64,000 nt of DNA from Opitutaceae bacterium (GTDB taxonomy: Bacteria > Verrucomicrobiota > Verrucomicrobiia > Opitutales > Opitutaceae). Below are positions 10,258-20,098 of the stretch, piece after piece. The stretch covers positions 486,568-550,567 of the forward strand of contig JABTUS010000002.1 in NCBI GenBank assembly GCA_015075305.1, written 5' to 3'. Made by a program: the position numbers and the translations under genes. Position 1 is the first letter of the stretch, and each line of letters begins with the position of its first letter. The notes beneath the pieces are model-generated. The model saw only the letters and a list, made by a program, of their open reading frames with translations, had not been told where the DNA came from and did no database searches.

Positions 10258-10629
10258 ATGACTATTGGGGAACTGACAATCCTGGCCGAGGCGACGGTCT
10301 GCGCCAGCCGGCGAAAACTCCCGAAGGCCCTTCAGTCTCTGGCGGAGGCGCTTCCCGTTGTTTATCATGACCGGCCAGGCGACGAAATTCTTGGCGACGA
10401 GTTTGATCCCGAAATTCTTGGCATGTTTGTAGGCTCGCCCTTCGGCCTGGACAGCGCTGATTCCGGAGACGTTCCGCCTCATATCCTTCTGTTTCTGGAA
10501 AATATCTGGGATCTGGCGGACGCCGATCGCGACGAATTCATTCATGAAGTGAAGCTGACCTATCTTCATGAACTTGGGCACTATCTCGGATGGGATGAAG
10601 CGGAGGTCGCGGCACACGGATTGGAATAG
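10258..10629 (+). CDS. Minimal zincin metallopeptidase-like protein
   Basis: The 123-residue protein carries HELGHYLGWDE near residue 100, an HExxHxxxxxxD/E zinc site, preceded by a helix rich in acidic residues. Small proteins of this form make up the DUF1025/Zincin_1 group of predicted neutral zinc peptidases with no known substrate. It is divergently transcribed from the Spy/CpxP-like gene, 100 bp away. No signal peptide is present, so it is probably cytoplasmic. It is followed by about 165 bp without a gene. Confidence 0.75.
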   Translation: MTIGELTILAEATVCASRRKLPKALQSLAEALPVVYHDRPGDEILGDEFDPEILGMFVGSPFGLDSADSGDVPPHILLFLENIWDLADADRDEFIHEVKLTYLHELGHYLGWDEAEVAAHGLE

Positions 10630-10795
10630 CAGTCGCGCGGCTGAAGACTGCCTTTCATCTGCGTTTTCGACCCCCCGCCGGACGGAACATCCCGGACTGA
10701 GAGCGGACAAAGTGCAAACGAGCACGCTATGGCCTACTCCGCGCTTCCCAAGCGATGGCAGGCCTGTTTAGCATCCGCGGTTCGTTTTCCTTCCT

Positions 10796-11482
10796 ATGAT
10801 GAAAAAACTCCTTTTTTGCATGTGTGTGCTGGGCCTGACGGTCAGCAATGCGTTTTCAGGCAGCCGGTTGACCCGCAAGGAGTGTGTTACACGAGTCGAA
10901 ACCTGCGAAGCCATCATCCGTGAATTCCAGGCGAATCCTGCAACAGCGATACCGGCGTCCGTGCTGGCCCGCGCGACCGCCATTGTCATCACGAATCAAT
11001 TCAAGGCCGGTTTCATCCTTGGAGTGAAGGACGGCTACGGCGTGCTGCTTCTGAAAAAGGTTGATGGGCAGTGGAGTGTTCCGGGCCTGATCAATGCAGG
11101 TGAAGCCAGCGTCGGTCTCCAGGTGGGGGGCAATGCGATCGAGACCATCTACGTTTTCATGGATCCACGCACGCCCCGGCTCCTTTTTTCACAGCGCCTC
11201 AACGTGGGCGCGGACGCCGAAGCCGTCGCGGGCCCGCGCGCCGCTGATGCCGAAAGCACTACCGAGGAATTTCGCAAGCACCCGGTGCTGGTCTATACGA
11301 AAGCCCGGGGACTCTTCGCTGGCGCTTCGGTAAAGACCGGATTTCTCTCCCGTGATGATGCAGCGAACCGCCTGCTCTACGAGACCACGTACGGTACGCC
11401 CGAGATCGTGGACAGTGACTGGATCACGCCGCCCAGCGAGGCTCGCCCTCTGATGGACTACATCCGCTCCATCACGAAATAG
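10796..11482 (+). CDS. Exported SYLF-domain (Ysc84/DUF500) protein
   Basis: This 228-residue protein has a signal peptide (MMKKLLFCMCVLGLTVSNAFSG) and the SYLF fold. Helices containing ARATAIVI are followed by FKAGFILGVKDGYGVLL, a VPGLINAGEASVGLQVG glycine strand region, and a later KARGLFAGASVKTGFL motif. The domain binds phosphoinositide lipids in eukaryotes; bacterial members are exported or lipid-associated and mostly uncharacterised. It runs convergently with the CinA-like gene. A weak AGCCG/CGGCT hairpin followed by TTTT lies at 11481-11502 and could end both transcripts. Confidence 0.85.
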   Translation: MMKKLLFCMCVLGLTVSNAFSGSRLTRKECVTRVETCEAIIREFQANPATAIPASVLARATAIVITNQFKAGFILGVKDGYGVLLLKKVDGQWSVPGLINAGEASVGLQVGGNAIETIYVFMDPRTPRLLFSQRLNVGADAEAVAGPRAADAESTTEEFRKHPVLVYTKARGLFAGASVKTGFLSRDDAANRLLYETTYGTPEIVDSDWITPPSEARPLMDYIRSITK

Positions 11483-11508
11483 CCGGCTGGGTGCGGCTGT
11501 TTTCCGAA

Positions 11509-11994
11509 CTAACGAATGTCTCGAAGGTAGCGCTCAAGACGCTGGATAACCGCGTCCGCCACGAATTCCTGCACACCCACGCGGGTTGAGTGAGGAGCCT
11601 CGATCCTCGCGGATTCGACGTAGATCTCATTCCTGGAGCGATGATGCACCAGCGCCCGCCAGGCAAAAGGTGTCATCACCCCATCCTCCCGAGAAGGCTC
11701 GGCCCAACCGGTGGTTGCAAGTCCGATGTCGCTGTCGAACAGTCTGCAGGCCCCCAACGCCATCTGTTCGGCAACCAGTGCGGATACGCCTTTTGTCGAC
11801 TCCACGGCGCGGCGATCCGCTCCGAGCAGGCGAATCTTGCTCTCGAGTGTGTATGCCGTGATTCCGCCGCAAAAGAAGTCCGACGCACCCGAATGTTCCG
11901 TGGCGCGCGCCTGCACCCAGCCGGCCGTCAGGCTCTCCGCGACCGCCAGGGTCCATTGTGGCGGGCCACGAAAAAGGAGTCTCAATGCATTCAC
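11509..11994 (-). CDS. CinA C-terminal domain protein (nicotinamide-nucleotide amidase type)
   Basis: The 161-residue protein is the stand-alone C-terminal domain of CinA (PncC). It has the ESLTAG motif near residue 20, a FCGGITAYTLESK segment, and DIGLATTGWAEP, in which the usual GIAGP site reads TTGWAEP. PncC deamidates nicotinamide mononucleotide to recycle NAD breakdown products. The altered glycine loop could change activity, so the enzymatic assignment is family-level only. It is encoded just downstream of the giant surface protein on the same strand (gap 34 bp). Confidence 0.75.
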   Translation of the reverse strand: MNALRLLFRGPPQWTLAVAESLTAGWVQARATEHSGASDFFCGGITAYTLESKIRLLGADRRAVESTKGVSALVAEQMALGACRLFDSDIGLATTGWAEPSREDGVMTPFAWRALVHHRSRNEIYVESARIEAPHSTRVGVQEFVADAVIQRLERYLRDIR

Positions 11995-12028
11995 GCGTTG
12001 AACACCCTGGGCATGTCCCGGCGCCTCC

Positions 12029-15000
12029 CTACTGGACTTCGTACACTTCGATCAGCGCGACACCCTTTGCCCCTGCGATCGCCGAGGTGACCTGGGCCGT
12101 GTAGGGACCCGGCGCAAGGGTTACGAGGATGGCGGAGTCCTTGCTGCCTGGCTGCAGTGCAAATCCAAGCGTCGAACCCTGGATCGAATCCGTGCTCCAA
12201 TTGTCGTTCTCCGCCACCAGCGCACCGCCGGCAAAGATTTTCAGGAGCGGATCCGCGAGCACACCTGTCACTCCAAAGTCGCTCAGCGTCGGGCCGATTC
12301 CCCGGATGAGCACGCGTTTGGGTGCGTTGCCCGAAACAATGAATCCGCCGATCAGTGTCTCATCTCCGGAGCCCGCCTCATTGCGCACTGATATGTTCAC
12401 CAGACGCTGGCTCTCCAACTGCGGGTTGGCGCTCGCATCGTAAACCTCCGCCAGCGCGATGCCCGTGCCCCCGGTGACATGCACCGTGTACAATCCTGGA
12501 TTCAGCGTGACCAGCAGCGCCGAGTCCGCCGACGCCTCATCCAGCGCAAACGCACCGATTCGCGCGGAGGTTGTCCGGACATCCGCCACATTGGAGGCCG
12601 TCGTCCACCGCGTGTTCTCCGCGACCTTCGTGCCGCCGTTGAAGATCCGCACCGTGGGATTCTCCAGAACGCCCTGCACGCCAAACGGCAGCAGGCCCGG
12701 ACCCACGCCTCGCACCAACACGGTCTTCGGAGCAGTGCCGGCAACCACGAACCCGGTGATCAGGGGACTGGCATCACCATTGGCCTTCGATCGCGCCGAC
12801 AGATTCACCAGCCGGTCATTCGGCGAAATTGAAGCGCGCACCCCCGCAAAGGAAATGATGGGCAGGCTCTGGGCTGCAACCGTGCTCGTGATCGCACCCG
12901 TCTGCGCATCCACCTTGCCCTGCACAAGCGTGCTTCCGGAAGTGAACGCGAACGTGCCATCCAGGCCCAGTGTCGTCGTGCCAGAAACGCGGCTCAGCGG
13001 CAGCACCGAAAGCACGAGGGTCTGGCCCTGCGGACCGACCGCCACATATGTCGTACCCTTGGACGTGCCGAGCGCCGTCAATCGATAGAAACCCGCGAAA
13101 GGCGCCTGACCGCCCTCGGTCGCAAGCAGGGGTGCATTGAAGGTCTGCCCGATCGGTTCGATCGTGCCGGACAATACGCCGTTCGAAATCTGGCCCGTTA
13201 TTGTCAGAGGAAGCGGCGAACCGTTCGTGACATCGACCGTGCGCGTGAACGAATTCCCCGTCAGCGAGAAATCAACCGCGGTGTTGACCAGCAGCGCCGG
13301 CGCCACGATGAGCAGCGTGCCCTGGTTGGACGCAGATTGATAGGTGGCTCCGATGTCGCCATTCCGCGTTCCGCCAGCTCCGCTGAGCACCGCGCCAAAA
13401 TACGTGGACGATCCCGTCGACGACACCGCTATCGAAAGCATGACGTCCGTCGCGGGCAGATAGGTCGAATTGCCAGCCTGGCTCAAGCGCAGAAGCACGG
13501 TACCGGCCGCTCCCGTGAGCGTGACCGTGCTGCCCGAAAGGGTTGCGGGGCCACTCACCAGGGTGATTGTCACCGGAAGTCCTGATGTCGAGGTGGCGAC
13601 CACGGCGAACGGGGCTGACGTCGTCAGTTTGTCGCCTGGAGACGTCACATTGATCGCCTGCGCGACGCGATTCGTCGATCCGCTCGACCGGTCGACTGAC
13701 ACGGCGTTGTAGTTTCCATTGCCGGCCTGCATCGCCCGGACCGTGACCAGCGCTCCGTCGTTCACCGTGAGCAGGTTTCCAACCACGGTTGCATTGCCCG
13801 AGACAATGGAATAGGAGACTGGCAGGCCGGAACTCGCCGTCGCACTCAGCGCCACGGGCACACCGATTGTGATGGACGGAAGCGTGAACGTGAGAGTTTG
13901 CGACGCCTTGGCGATGACCAGCGTTCCCGTCGCCGTTCCTCCGAAATTGGAATCTGCGGATGTCGCCTGCACCGTGTAGGAACCGGCGTTCGTCGGCGCT
14001 GTCGGGCTGCCATCGTACGTGAATATCAGGGGTGATCCCGATGGTGTGGTGGTCGCACTGACCGGCTGGGGCTGGCCGTTGTACACGCGATTCAGCCCCT
14101 CCAGCACGATCGTCAGCTGCGATGGTGTGATTGTCAGCGTGCCGTTGACCAGGTTCGTAAAGGCATAGTTGCTCGCAAGGAGCGAGCCCGCGCTGACCGT
14201 GATCGGGTAAGTGCCGGGTGCGCTCGTTGCCGTTGCGCTCGTCGACAGTATCGGAGCCCCCAGCAGCACAGAGGATGTCTCACCGTTTACAAAGCCGGTG
14301 ATCGAGGCCGTCAGCGTTGGCGTGAGCGTATTGTAAGCGCGCGACTTGTCATCCGCCTTGATGGTGAGAACCGCCTTGTTCACCGTGAGCGTGCCGGGAG
14401 CGGTGACGAAGGAATAGTTCGTGGCAGCCAGATCACCCAGGGCGACATTGATGGGAAACGTTCCCACTGCGCTGTCCGTTGTCGCAGTCGTGGTAAGGGC
14501 GGGCGCGCCCGTGACGCCGGAGGTTGCCAGCGTTTCTCCCCCAACAAAGCCGGCATATGTCACCGTGAGCGCGGGATTCGCCGAGCCGTAGGCGCGCGAC
14601 TTGTCGTCCGCCTTGACGGTGAGCACGGCCTTAATGATGGACAGGTTGAACGACGAACTGGCACTGCGCGCGGGGGTGCCGTCATCGGTGGCAGTCACCA
14701 CAATCACCGAGGTCCCGATCGCCGCCATGCCGCTGAAGGCGCGCGTAACCGGGTCGAAAGTGATTCCGGACGGCAATCCGGAAACCGAGTAGGCCAGGTT
14801 CTGCCCGACGTTCGGATCGACAAACATGCCGGCGGGAACGACAAACGTGAACGGCGTCTTGTAGCCCACAGATTTCGCGCCGATCGCCTGGACAAGTGCG
14901 GGCGCCTGGTTCGTGGCGACGAGCGCACTGGGGCCGGCCCCGGGTGCGACATTCCCCGCAAGATCCGATGCTGTCGAAGCTGCGAGGCTGATGCCGATCG

Positions 15001-16393
15001 TTCCCGCACCCTGGATGTTGGTAAGCGTGATGACGCGCGTCACCAGCCCGGTGCCCGAGACCTGCACGGATGCGGTGACCCCGGCTGACGCATTGAGCTC
15101 AACGTCCGCTGGGCTGAGCGTGACGACTTCCGCGCCGGTGTAGGTCACCGTGAAGCTGACCGGTCCGCTGTCGGTGTCGGGGGACGACGGCGCCCCGATG
15201 GAGGCCGTGGGCACCGTGTTGTCGATGGTGATCGTCTCCCCGCCCGTAAATCCGGTGACGGCTGCGTTGCCGGCGGCATCAACAATGCCCGTGCCGGAGG
15301 ATTTCAGATCGAGCCGCAGCGTGCCGTCTCCCGCCACGCCCGTGACATTCATGGTGAAGGTGCCCGGCGAAGTGGGTACCAGCGAGCTGAGCGTGCCCAC
15401 GGCCGTGCCGGTTTTTGTCAATTCGAAGTCAGTCACGTCGACCCCGCTCACCGATTCATTGAAGGTGATGGAAAACGCAACAGACGTCGCCTTTGTCGAA
15501 GCCGGCCCGACTCGATTGGAAGAAACAACCGTCGGCGCAACACCATCAATGACCACGGCGCTGGTGCCTCCAACGCCGTTGAGCGTCGGGTCCGCATTGT
15601 TGAGGGCGGCATCCCGCAGAGTGGCGCCGTTCACATTGATCGTGCCGGAGAGCTGCAGCCCCGTCAGATCGAGATCAGTCGTGCCAACCGTGTAACGAAA
15701 CAACAGGGAGGATGAGCCTGAGCCGGATACATAGATCGCAAACGGCGCTCCGCCTCCATCCAGCGTGATCGGCAGGAACGGCAGGCCGCCCGTGCTGACG
15801 TTGACGACCTTGTTGAAATTGACCGTGAAATCCAGGGTCGCACCCGCCTTGTAGAGTCCGCTGGTGGGAACCGCAACGGTCGTGACCACGAGTGGCACAG
15901 CCTCAATGATGATGCCGGCGGTCGGTCCAACATTGGACAGGACCAGGCCGGCATCCTGCAGGGCCGCATTCTTCATGGTCCCGCCATTCAGATCGATGGA
16001 GCCCGAGAGCGTGATGCCATCCGGATCGCTGTTGCCCGCGGCCGTGACATACCGGAAACGCAGGGTCGTCGCGCCGGAGCCGGCGAAGTAATTCGCATAC
16101 ACGACGCCGGAATTCAGCGTTATCGCGATGCGCGGCACGCCGGTCACGTTGACGGCCTCATTGAAAAAAACAAAGAAGTCGAGCGCCGTGCCGCCAGGAT
16201 ACGCGCCAGCCGCGGGCGTATCGACTCCGGTGACCACCGGCGCAGCGACCGCCGTTCCGGCAAGAGCTCCCAGAAACACCACACCGGCGACCGCTCGGCG
16301 GACGCCCTGCCCGACACAAACCAACGCGCGAAGGAAATCAGCACACCGGGCCGGCAAGGAACTCAATTGAATCAGCGAAGCGGTCATTTTCAT
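12029..16393 (-). CDS. Giant exported repeat protein with Ig-like and MBG domains
   Basis: This protein of about 1454 residues starts with an atypically long signal region. It continues with two related beta modules (about 70-290, each with TGLxxSGxINVNG-type turns), a bacterial Ig-like domain (SFNESVSGVDVTDFEL), a putative Ig domain (GLPSGITFDPVTRAFSG), and MBG-type repeats marked by KADDKSRAYG and KADDKSRAYN. Further low-complexity beta modules follow. Its end is a duplicated module of about 140 residues in which LVN.S.R, GF.V.G.APK.VL.RG.GP and FGV.GVL recur twice. This architecture is typical of large outer-surface or secreted proteins of Opitutaceae-like bacteria; the terminal duplicates may be a sorting or anchoring module (inference). 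The start is at ATG 16393 or 16387. No catalytic domain was seen. Confidence 0.8.
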   Translation of the reverse strand: MKMTASLIQLSSLPARCADFLRALVCVGQGVRRAVAGVVFLGALAGTAVAAPVVTGVDTPAAGAYPGGTALDFFVFFNEAVNVTGVPRIAITLNSGVVYANYFAGSGATTLRFRYVTAAGNSDPDGITLSGSIDLNGGTMKNAALQDAGLVLSNVGPTAGIIIEAVPLVVTTVAVPTSGLYKAGATLDFTVNFNKVVNVSTGGLPFLPITLDGGGAPFAIYVSGSGSSSLLFRYTVGTTDLDLTGLQLSGTINVNGATLRDAALNNADPTLNGVGGTSAVVIDGVAPTVVSSNRVGPASTKATSVAFSITFNESVSGVDVTDFELTKTGTAVGTLSSLVPTSPGTFTMNVTGVAGDGTLRLDLKSSGTGIVDAAGNAAVTGFTGGETITIDNTVPTASIGAPSSPDTDSGPVSFTVTYTGAEVVTLSPADVELNASAGVTASVQVSGTGLVTRVITLTNIQGAGTIGISLAASTASDLAGNVAPGAGPSALVATNQAPALVQAIGAKSVGYKTPFTFVVPAGMFVDPNVGQNLAYSVSGLPSGITFDPVTRAFSGMAAIGTSVIVVTATDDGTPARSASSSFNLSIIKAVLTVKADDKSRAYGSANPALTVTYAGFVGGETLATSGVTGAPALTTTATTDSAVGTFPINVALGDLAATNYSFVTAPGTLTVNKAVLTIKADDKSRAYNTLTPTLTASITGFVNGETSSVLLGAPILSTSATATSAPGTYPITVSAGSLLASNYAFTNLVNGTLTITPSQLTIVLEGLNRVYNGQPQPVSATTTPSGSPLIFTYDGSPTAPTNAGSYTVQATSADSNFGGTATGTLVIAKASQTLTFTLPSITIGVPVALSATASSGLPVSYSIVSGNATVVGNLLTVNDGALVTVRAMQAGNGNYNAVSVDRSSGSTNRVAQAINVTSPGDKLTTSAPFAVVATSTSGLPVTITLVSGPATLSGSTVTLTGAAGTVLLRLSQAGNSTYLPATDVMLSIAVSSTGSSTYFGAVLSGAGGTRNGDIGATYQSASNQGTLLIVAPALLVNTAVDFSLTGNSFTRTVDVTNGSPLPLTITGQISNGVLSGTIEPIGQTFNAPLLATEGGQAPFAGFYRLTALGTSKGTTYVAVGPQGQTLVLSVLPLSRVSGTTTLGLDGTFAFTSGSTLVQGKVDAQTGAITSTVAAQSLPIISFAGVRASISPNDRLVNLSARSKANGDASPLITGFVVAGTAPKTVLVRGVGPGLLPFGVQGVLENPTVRIFNGGTKVAENTRWTTASNVADVRTTSARIGAFALDEASADSALLVTLNPGLYTVHVTGGTGIALAEVYDASANPQLESQRLVNISVRNEAGSGDETLIGGFIVSGNAPKRVLIRGIGPTLSDFGVTGVLADPLLKIFAGGALVAENDNWSTDSIQGSTLGFALQPGSKDSAILVTLAPGPYTAQVTSAIAGAKGVALIEVYEVQ

Positions 16394-16676
16394 GGAAAAT
16401 ATTTCGGAATGAAGTGGGTTGCCCGGAGAACTACGCGACACCGGCCCATGATCGAGTCCTCAATGGACAGCAGGCCAATGCGCGGGATCCATTTGCCATT
16501 TCATCAAAGCCATTGCCAGCTTGGTTACGGTCAACCCCAAAAAGCCACCTTTGGAGCCTCCGTTGTTGAAGTCCGTGTAAAAGTCTCCGCAAACACTCCG
16601 CAAAGGCGCAAAACCGCTTCCTGCAATTAGGGTTTGCCTTCGAGGCGGCAGTCCGTCGATTCAACGGGTTCATCCA

Positions 16677-17327
16677 ATGACTCCCTGCCAGATCGAAATC
16701 CTCAATCTCCAGATTGAAACCCCTTTCGCACAAATCCGCGCTCTCAATCATGAGGATATTCGAACGTTTTCCGAATGGCTCTGCGACCCGGAGGGATTCC
16801 GTCTTCGGCCCGACCAGGTTCGGGTAAAGACCTGGGATCCTGTCTTTGGTTACGAAATAATCGCGCAATTTTTCGGCGAAAACGGCTTTCTGGTGCGCAC
16901 CGCCGATCGCATGCGGGTCGGCGTCAAGAACGCCCGCTCTGCGAACGACTGGGAGATCATCCAGCAGCTTTTCGTGCGTTTCCTTCATCAGGAAGCCAAT
17001 GCACGCCCTGACACGGTCCGCAATTTTTCAGCGACGGCCCACTTGAAGGTCGATGAACCCTTCACCGCGGCCGAGTTCCTTCAGCGTTTTGCGGTCGTTC
17101 CGGGAATCGAACGCCCCGCGGCGCTCAGCTACGTGAAAATCGCGGACTGGGAGAAGGACATCCGCATCGTGATCGAGCCCTCAAACATGCTGCCGGGGCA
17201 GTTGTTTGTGTCCTGGGACAGCCAGTTCGGCGCAAATCAGGACTGGGACACCTTCGTGCCCGTGCTCATGACCGTGATGGAGAACTCCGCCGCCATTTTC
17301 GATCTGCAGATCGCGCCACTGCGCTGA
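16677..17327 (+). CDS. Conserved hypothetical cytoplasmic protein, 216 residues
   Basis: I do not recognise this family. The 216-residue product is acidic, has no signal peptide or membrane helix, and shows alternating helix and strand character. Tryptophan-rich motifs include SEWLCDPEGF, KTWDPVF, DWEIIQQL, IADWEKDIRI and SWDSQFG. The ATG at 16677 follows 283 bp of gene-free sequence after the divergent surface-protein gene, so it has its own promoter. Codon use matches the neighbours. It precedes the cyclase operon by 204 bp. Confidence 0.65.
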   Translation: MTPCQIEILNLQIETPFAQIRALNHEDIRTFSEWLCDPEGFRLRPDQVRVKTWDPVFGYEIIAQFFGENGFLVRTADRMRVGVKNARSANDWEIIQQLFVRFLHQEANARPDTVRNFSATAHLKVDEPFTAAEFLQRFAVVPGIERPAALSYVKIADWEKDIRIVIEPSNMLPGQLFVSWDSQFGANQDWDTFVPVLMTVMENSAAIFDLQIAPLR

Positions 17328-17531
17328 TTCCCACCCCGAAAACAGCAATATCCGCAATTGGACATCCCGATCAGCGCCTCGCCGGGCCTGGTCTGGCGGT
17401 CCTCCCGCCAATCTTTCTGAATGTTTGCATGCAACGCTGCAGACTTGTGACGTGAGTGGCGGGCTGCTTTCCTGATTCCCCAGCGGCCTCAATCGCTTGA
17501 GCCTTCGACGCGAATCAAGATTGCACTCCCA

Positions 17532-19598
17532 ATGTCGCCGCCCCAGCCAGTCCGGTGGTTTCTCTCCCGTTTCGCGGCACCGCTGATTGCAGTGGTCGCG
17601 GTCGCGCTGCTTTCGCTTCTGGGAGGGCTCCGCGCTTTGGATCGCACCTGGCATGATGCCTTGCAGCGGGTCTCTGCCCAAAATGACCATCCGCCGGCAA
17701 ACACGGCGTTCGTCCTCGTCGATGAACAATCGCTCGCAGCCATGGGCGGCGATGCCTTTGGCATGCGCTGGCCCTGGCCCCGCAAGGCCTTTGCCGGACT
17801 GTTCGCGGCGCTTCACCGCGCGGGGGCAAGGGGTATTGTCGGGGATTTCCTTTTTCTCGAGAACTCGGATGCCGCGGAGCAGGATCTCCTGCTCGGTGCC
17901 GTCGCCGCCGGTATTCCCGAACTGAATCTCGGATCGCTCGGCGATCGCTCCCCGGTGTTCTGGCCGAATTCGTTTCGGTCATCCCACCCTTCCCTTTTCA
18001 GTCGATCCGCGCGCTGGGGCTCGGTGAAAATCGATTCCGACAACGACGGTGTCATCCGCTCCTACCAATGGAGGGACTCGCTCGCCGCCGCGGCACTGAA
18101 TCCGCAGCCGGCGCCACCGCCGCCGGACAGGATCCGCCTGCGCTGGTTCGGTACTCTCGACCAGCTCCGGGCGCGCAAGGTCGATGTCCTTCCCGCCGCA
18201 CCTTTCGTCGCCGCGGGACTCGATCTGCTCGGCACCGCACTCACCCAGTCTCCGGAAATGGATCCCCTGCGGCTCATTCAGGCGGTCGACGCACAACCCG
18301 CCCCGGTCGGTGACATCTTCGACCGGGTGCGTGGCAAAGTCGTGTTTGTCGGCGCGAATGCGGCCGGCACCTTCGACGAAATCGCCACACCCCTTGGCGC
18401 GCCCGAACCCGGCGTGATCGCCCACTGGACCGCCTTCGCCAATGGAATGACCGGAGGCTTCCTGCAGGACGGACCCCGCGGATTCAGCCTGTCCGCCCTG
18501 CTCGTTGTCGGCGCGGCGATCGCCTGGCTGGGACAGCCTGGACGCGGGCTGCTGGCGGCGGGTGTCGCCTCCGCGGCAGGCGTCCTCCTGCTGCTCACCG
18601 GCAGCGTCATCGCGTTTGTATTCGGTTTTTGGTTACCGCCAGCGGCCCCCGCGGTGGGAGCGGCCGCCGTGTTCTCCGCAACCGCCGTGGCCGGATTTTC
18701 CTTTGAGCGCGCACGCAGGCGCGAGATCCAGTCGTGGTTTGGCGCCTATGTCTCGCCCTCGGTCGTGAAGAGGCTCATCGCAGACCCCGGCTCCCTCGCG
18801 CTCGGCGGCGAACGGCGCGAGGTCACCCTTTTCTTTTCCGATCTCGTCGGTTTCACCGCGCTCTCCGAAAGCCTGTCCGCGGAAAAACTCGTGACCGTCA
18901 TCAACCTCTGTCTCGAGGAACTGAGCAGCGCGGTCTTCGATCACGGCGGCTATGTCGACAAATACATCGGCGACGCCGTCATGGCGGTCTTCGGACATCC
19001 GGAAGACCTGCCAAACCACGCCGAGGCAGCCTGCCGCGCCGCCCTCGACTGCGGGCGCCGGCTCGAAAAACTCAATGAGAGCCTGATGCGCGACCATGGC
19101 GTGCGGCTCAGCCTGCGCATCGGCCTCAACACCGGTGAGGCCGTGGTCGGCAATGTGGGCACCGCGCGCAAGCGCAACTTCACCGTGCTCGGCGATGCGG
19201 TCAACCTCGCCTCCCGGCTGGAGGGCGCAAACAAGGTGTTCAACACAGGCATATTGATCGGCCCGCTCACCGCTCGTGCCGTCGCCGGCAGCTTTGTCAC
19301 CCGCCCCGTGGCCCTCCTGCGCGTGAAGGGGAAAACGGAGGCCGTCGCCGTGCACGAACCGCTCTGCCCCACGGTCGCGGCTGATGCCTCCACCCTCCGC
19401 TTTGCGGAAAAATCGACCGAGGGCTTTGAAGCCTTCGTCGCCGCCGACTTTTCATCAGCCACCCGCGCCTGTCAGGAAGCCCTCGAGCTTCGCCCCGGCG
19501 ATCAAGCCTGCCTTCGCTGTCTCAGGGAAGCCAAGGATCTCGCCGCAAAAGGCGTGCCGACCGGCTGGGAACCCGTATTGAATCTGGATACAAAATGA
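17532..19598 (+). CDS. CHASE2-domain class III adenylate/guanylate cyclase
   Basis: This membrane-bound cyclase has 688 residues. The order is one N-terminal helix (about 11-30), an extracytoplasmic CHASE2 sensor (about 35-310, with WPWPRKAFA and the SVKIDSDNDGVIRSYQW strand), two or three helices (about 318-395), and a class III catalytic domain (about 425-600). Metal-binding Asp residues lie in FFSDLVGF and DKYIGDAVMAVFG. The substrate-selecting Lys (VDKYIGD) and Asp (VLGDAVN) favour ATP, and GLNTGEAVVGNVG is present. A short helical tail contains paired ALELRPGDQACL-like TPR character. The enzyme should turn an envelope signal into cAMP. Its stop overlaps the next start by four bases, and an MscS channel with a cyclic-nucleotide-binding domain is three genes downstream. 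Confidence 0.93.
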   Translation: MSPPQPVRWFLSRFAAPLIAVVAVALLSLLGGLRALDRTWHDALQRVSAQNDHPPANTAFVLVDEQSLAAMGGDAFGMRWPWPRKAFAGLFAALHRAGARGIVGDFLFLENSDAAEQDLLLGAVAAGIPELNLGSLGDRSPVFWPNSFRSSHPSLFSRSARWGSVKIDSDNDGVIRSYQWRDSLAAAALNPQPAPPPPDRIRLRWFGTLDQLRARKVDVLPAAPFVAAGLDLLGTALTQSPEMDPLRLIQAVDAQPAPVGDIFDRVRGKVVFVGANAAGTFDEIATPLGAPEPGVIAHWTAFANGMTGGFLQDGPRGFSLSALLVVGAAIAWLGQPGRGLLAAGVASAAGVLLLLTGSVIAFVFGFWLPPAAPAVGAAAVFSATAVAGFSFERARRREIQSWFGAYVSPSVVKRLIADPGSLALGGERREVTLFFSDLVGFTALSESLSAEKLVTVINLCLEELSSAVFDHGGYVDKYIGDAVMAVFGHPEDLPNHAEAACRAALDCGRRLEKLNESLMRDHGVRLSLRIGLNTGEAVVGNVGTARKRNFTVLGDAVNLASRLEGANKVFNTGILIGPLTARAVAGSFVTRPVALLRVKGKTEAVAVHEPLCPTVAADASTLRFAEKSTEGFEAFVAADFSSATRACQEALELRPGDQACLRCLREAKDLAAKGVPTGWEPVLNLDTK

Positions 19599-20098
19599 AC
19601 ACCACCCTCCTTCCAAGCCGCGCCATCCGGGGCGCTTTGATCTGCCTGGGCATCGCCTCGAGCGCCCTTGCATTCAACAAGGGTTCAACCGCATACGGCA
19701 AGCGCGCGGAGACCAACCTGCTGACGGAGCCCAACCCGCTCGCCGCTGTCGCGGGAAAGGCTGCGTTCGCCGAGGCCCTCACCGTCATCGAGACCCGCGG
19801 GTCCTGGCTTCATGTGAAATCCAAAAATTCCGGCGGCTGGGTCTTCGAGGGCAATGTCGCCGCCACCAAGCCCTCCCACGCCCCCGCCGCCGGTCTGACA
19901 ACCGTCAGCGCCTCCTCCACCAATACCGTGGCCGCGGCACGACCGCTCAGCGAGGCGGGATCCGCCTACGCCGGACGCCACGGGGGAGCCAGCGCACGCG
20001 ACGACCTGGCCTGGCTTGAAAAAGCCGCCGCCAAAACAACGGGCGCCGACGTCGAGGCCTACCTCAAGGCCGGAAAAAAGGGGGAATACCGCCAATGA
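19595..20098 (+). CDS. Exported bacterial SH3-like protein
   Basis: The 167-residue product has a signal peptide (ending near SALA) and a bacterial SH3-like domain (about 30-85). The domain is marked by TNLLTEPNPLAAVAGK, the ITVIETRG-type strand and WLHVKSKNSGGWVFEGNV. SH3b domains bind cell-wall peptides or glycans. A Ala/Ser/Thr-rich linker and a short helical end (SARDDLAWLEKAAAK) follow. The start overlaps the cyclase stop (ATGA) and its own stop overlaps the M48 protease start (ATGA), so the three are translationally coupled. Confidence 0.78.
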   Translation: MNTTLLPSRAIRGALICLGIASSALAFNKGSTAYGKRAETNLLTEPNPLAAVAGKAAFAEALTVIETRGSWLHVKSKNSGGWVFEGNVAATKPSHAPAAGLTTVSASSTNTVAAARPLSEAGSAYAGRHGGASARDDLAWLEKAAAKTTGADVEAYLKAGKKGEYRQ

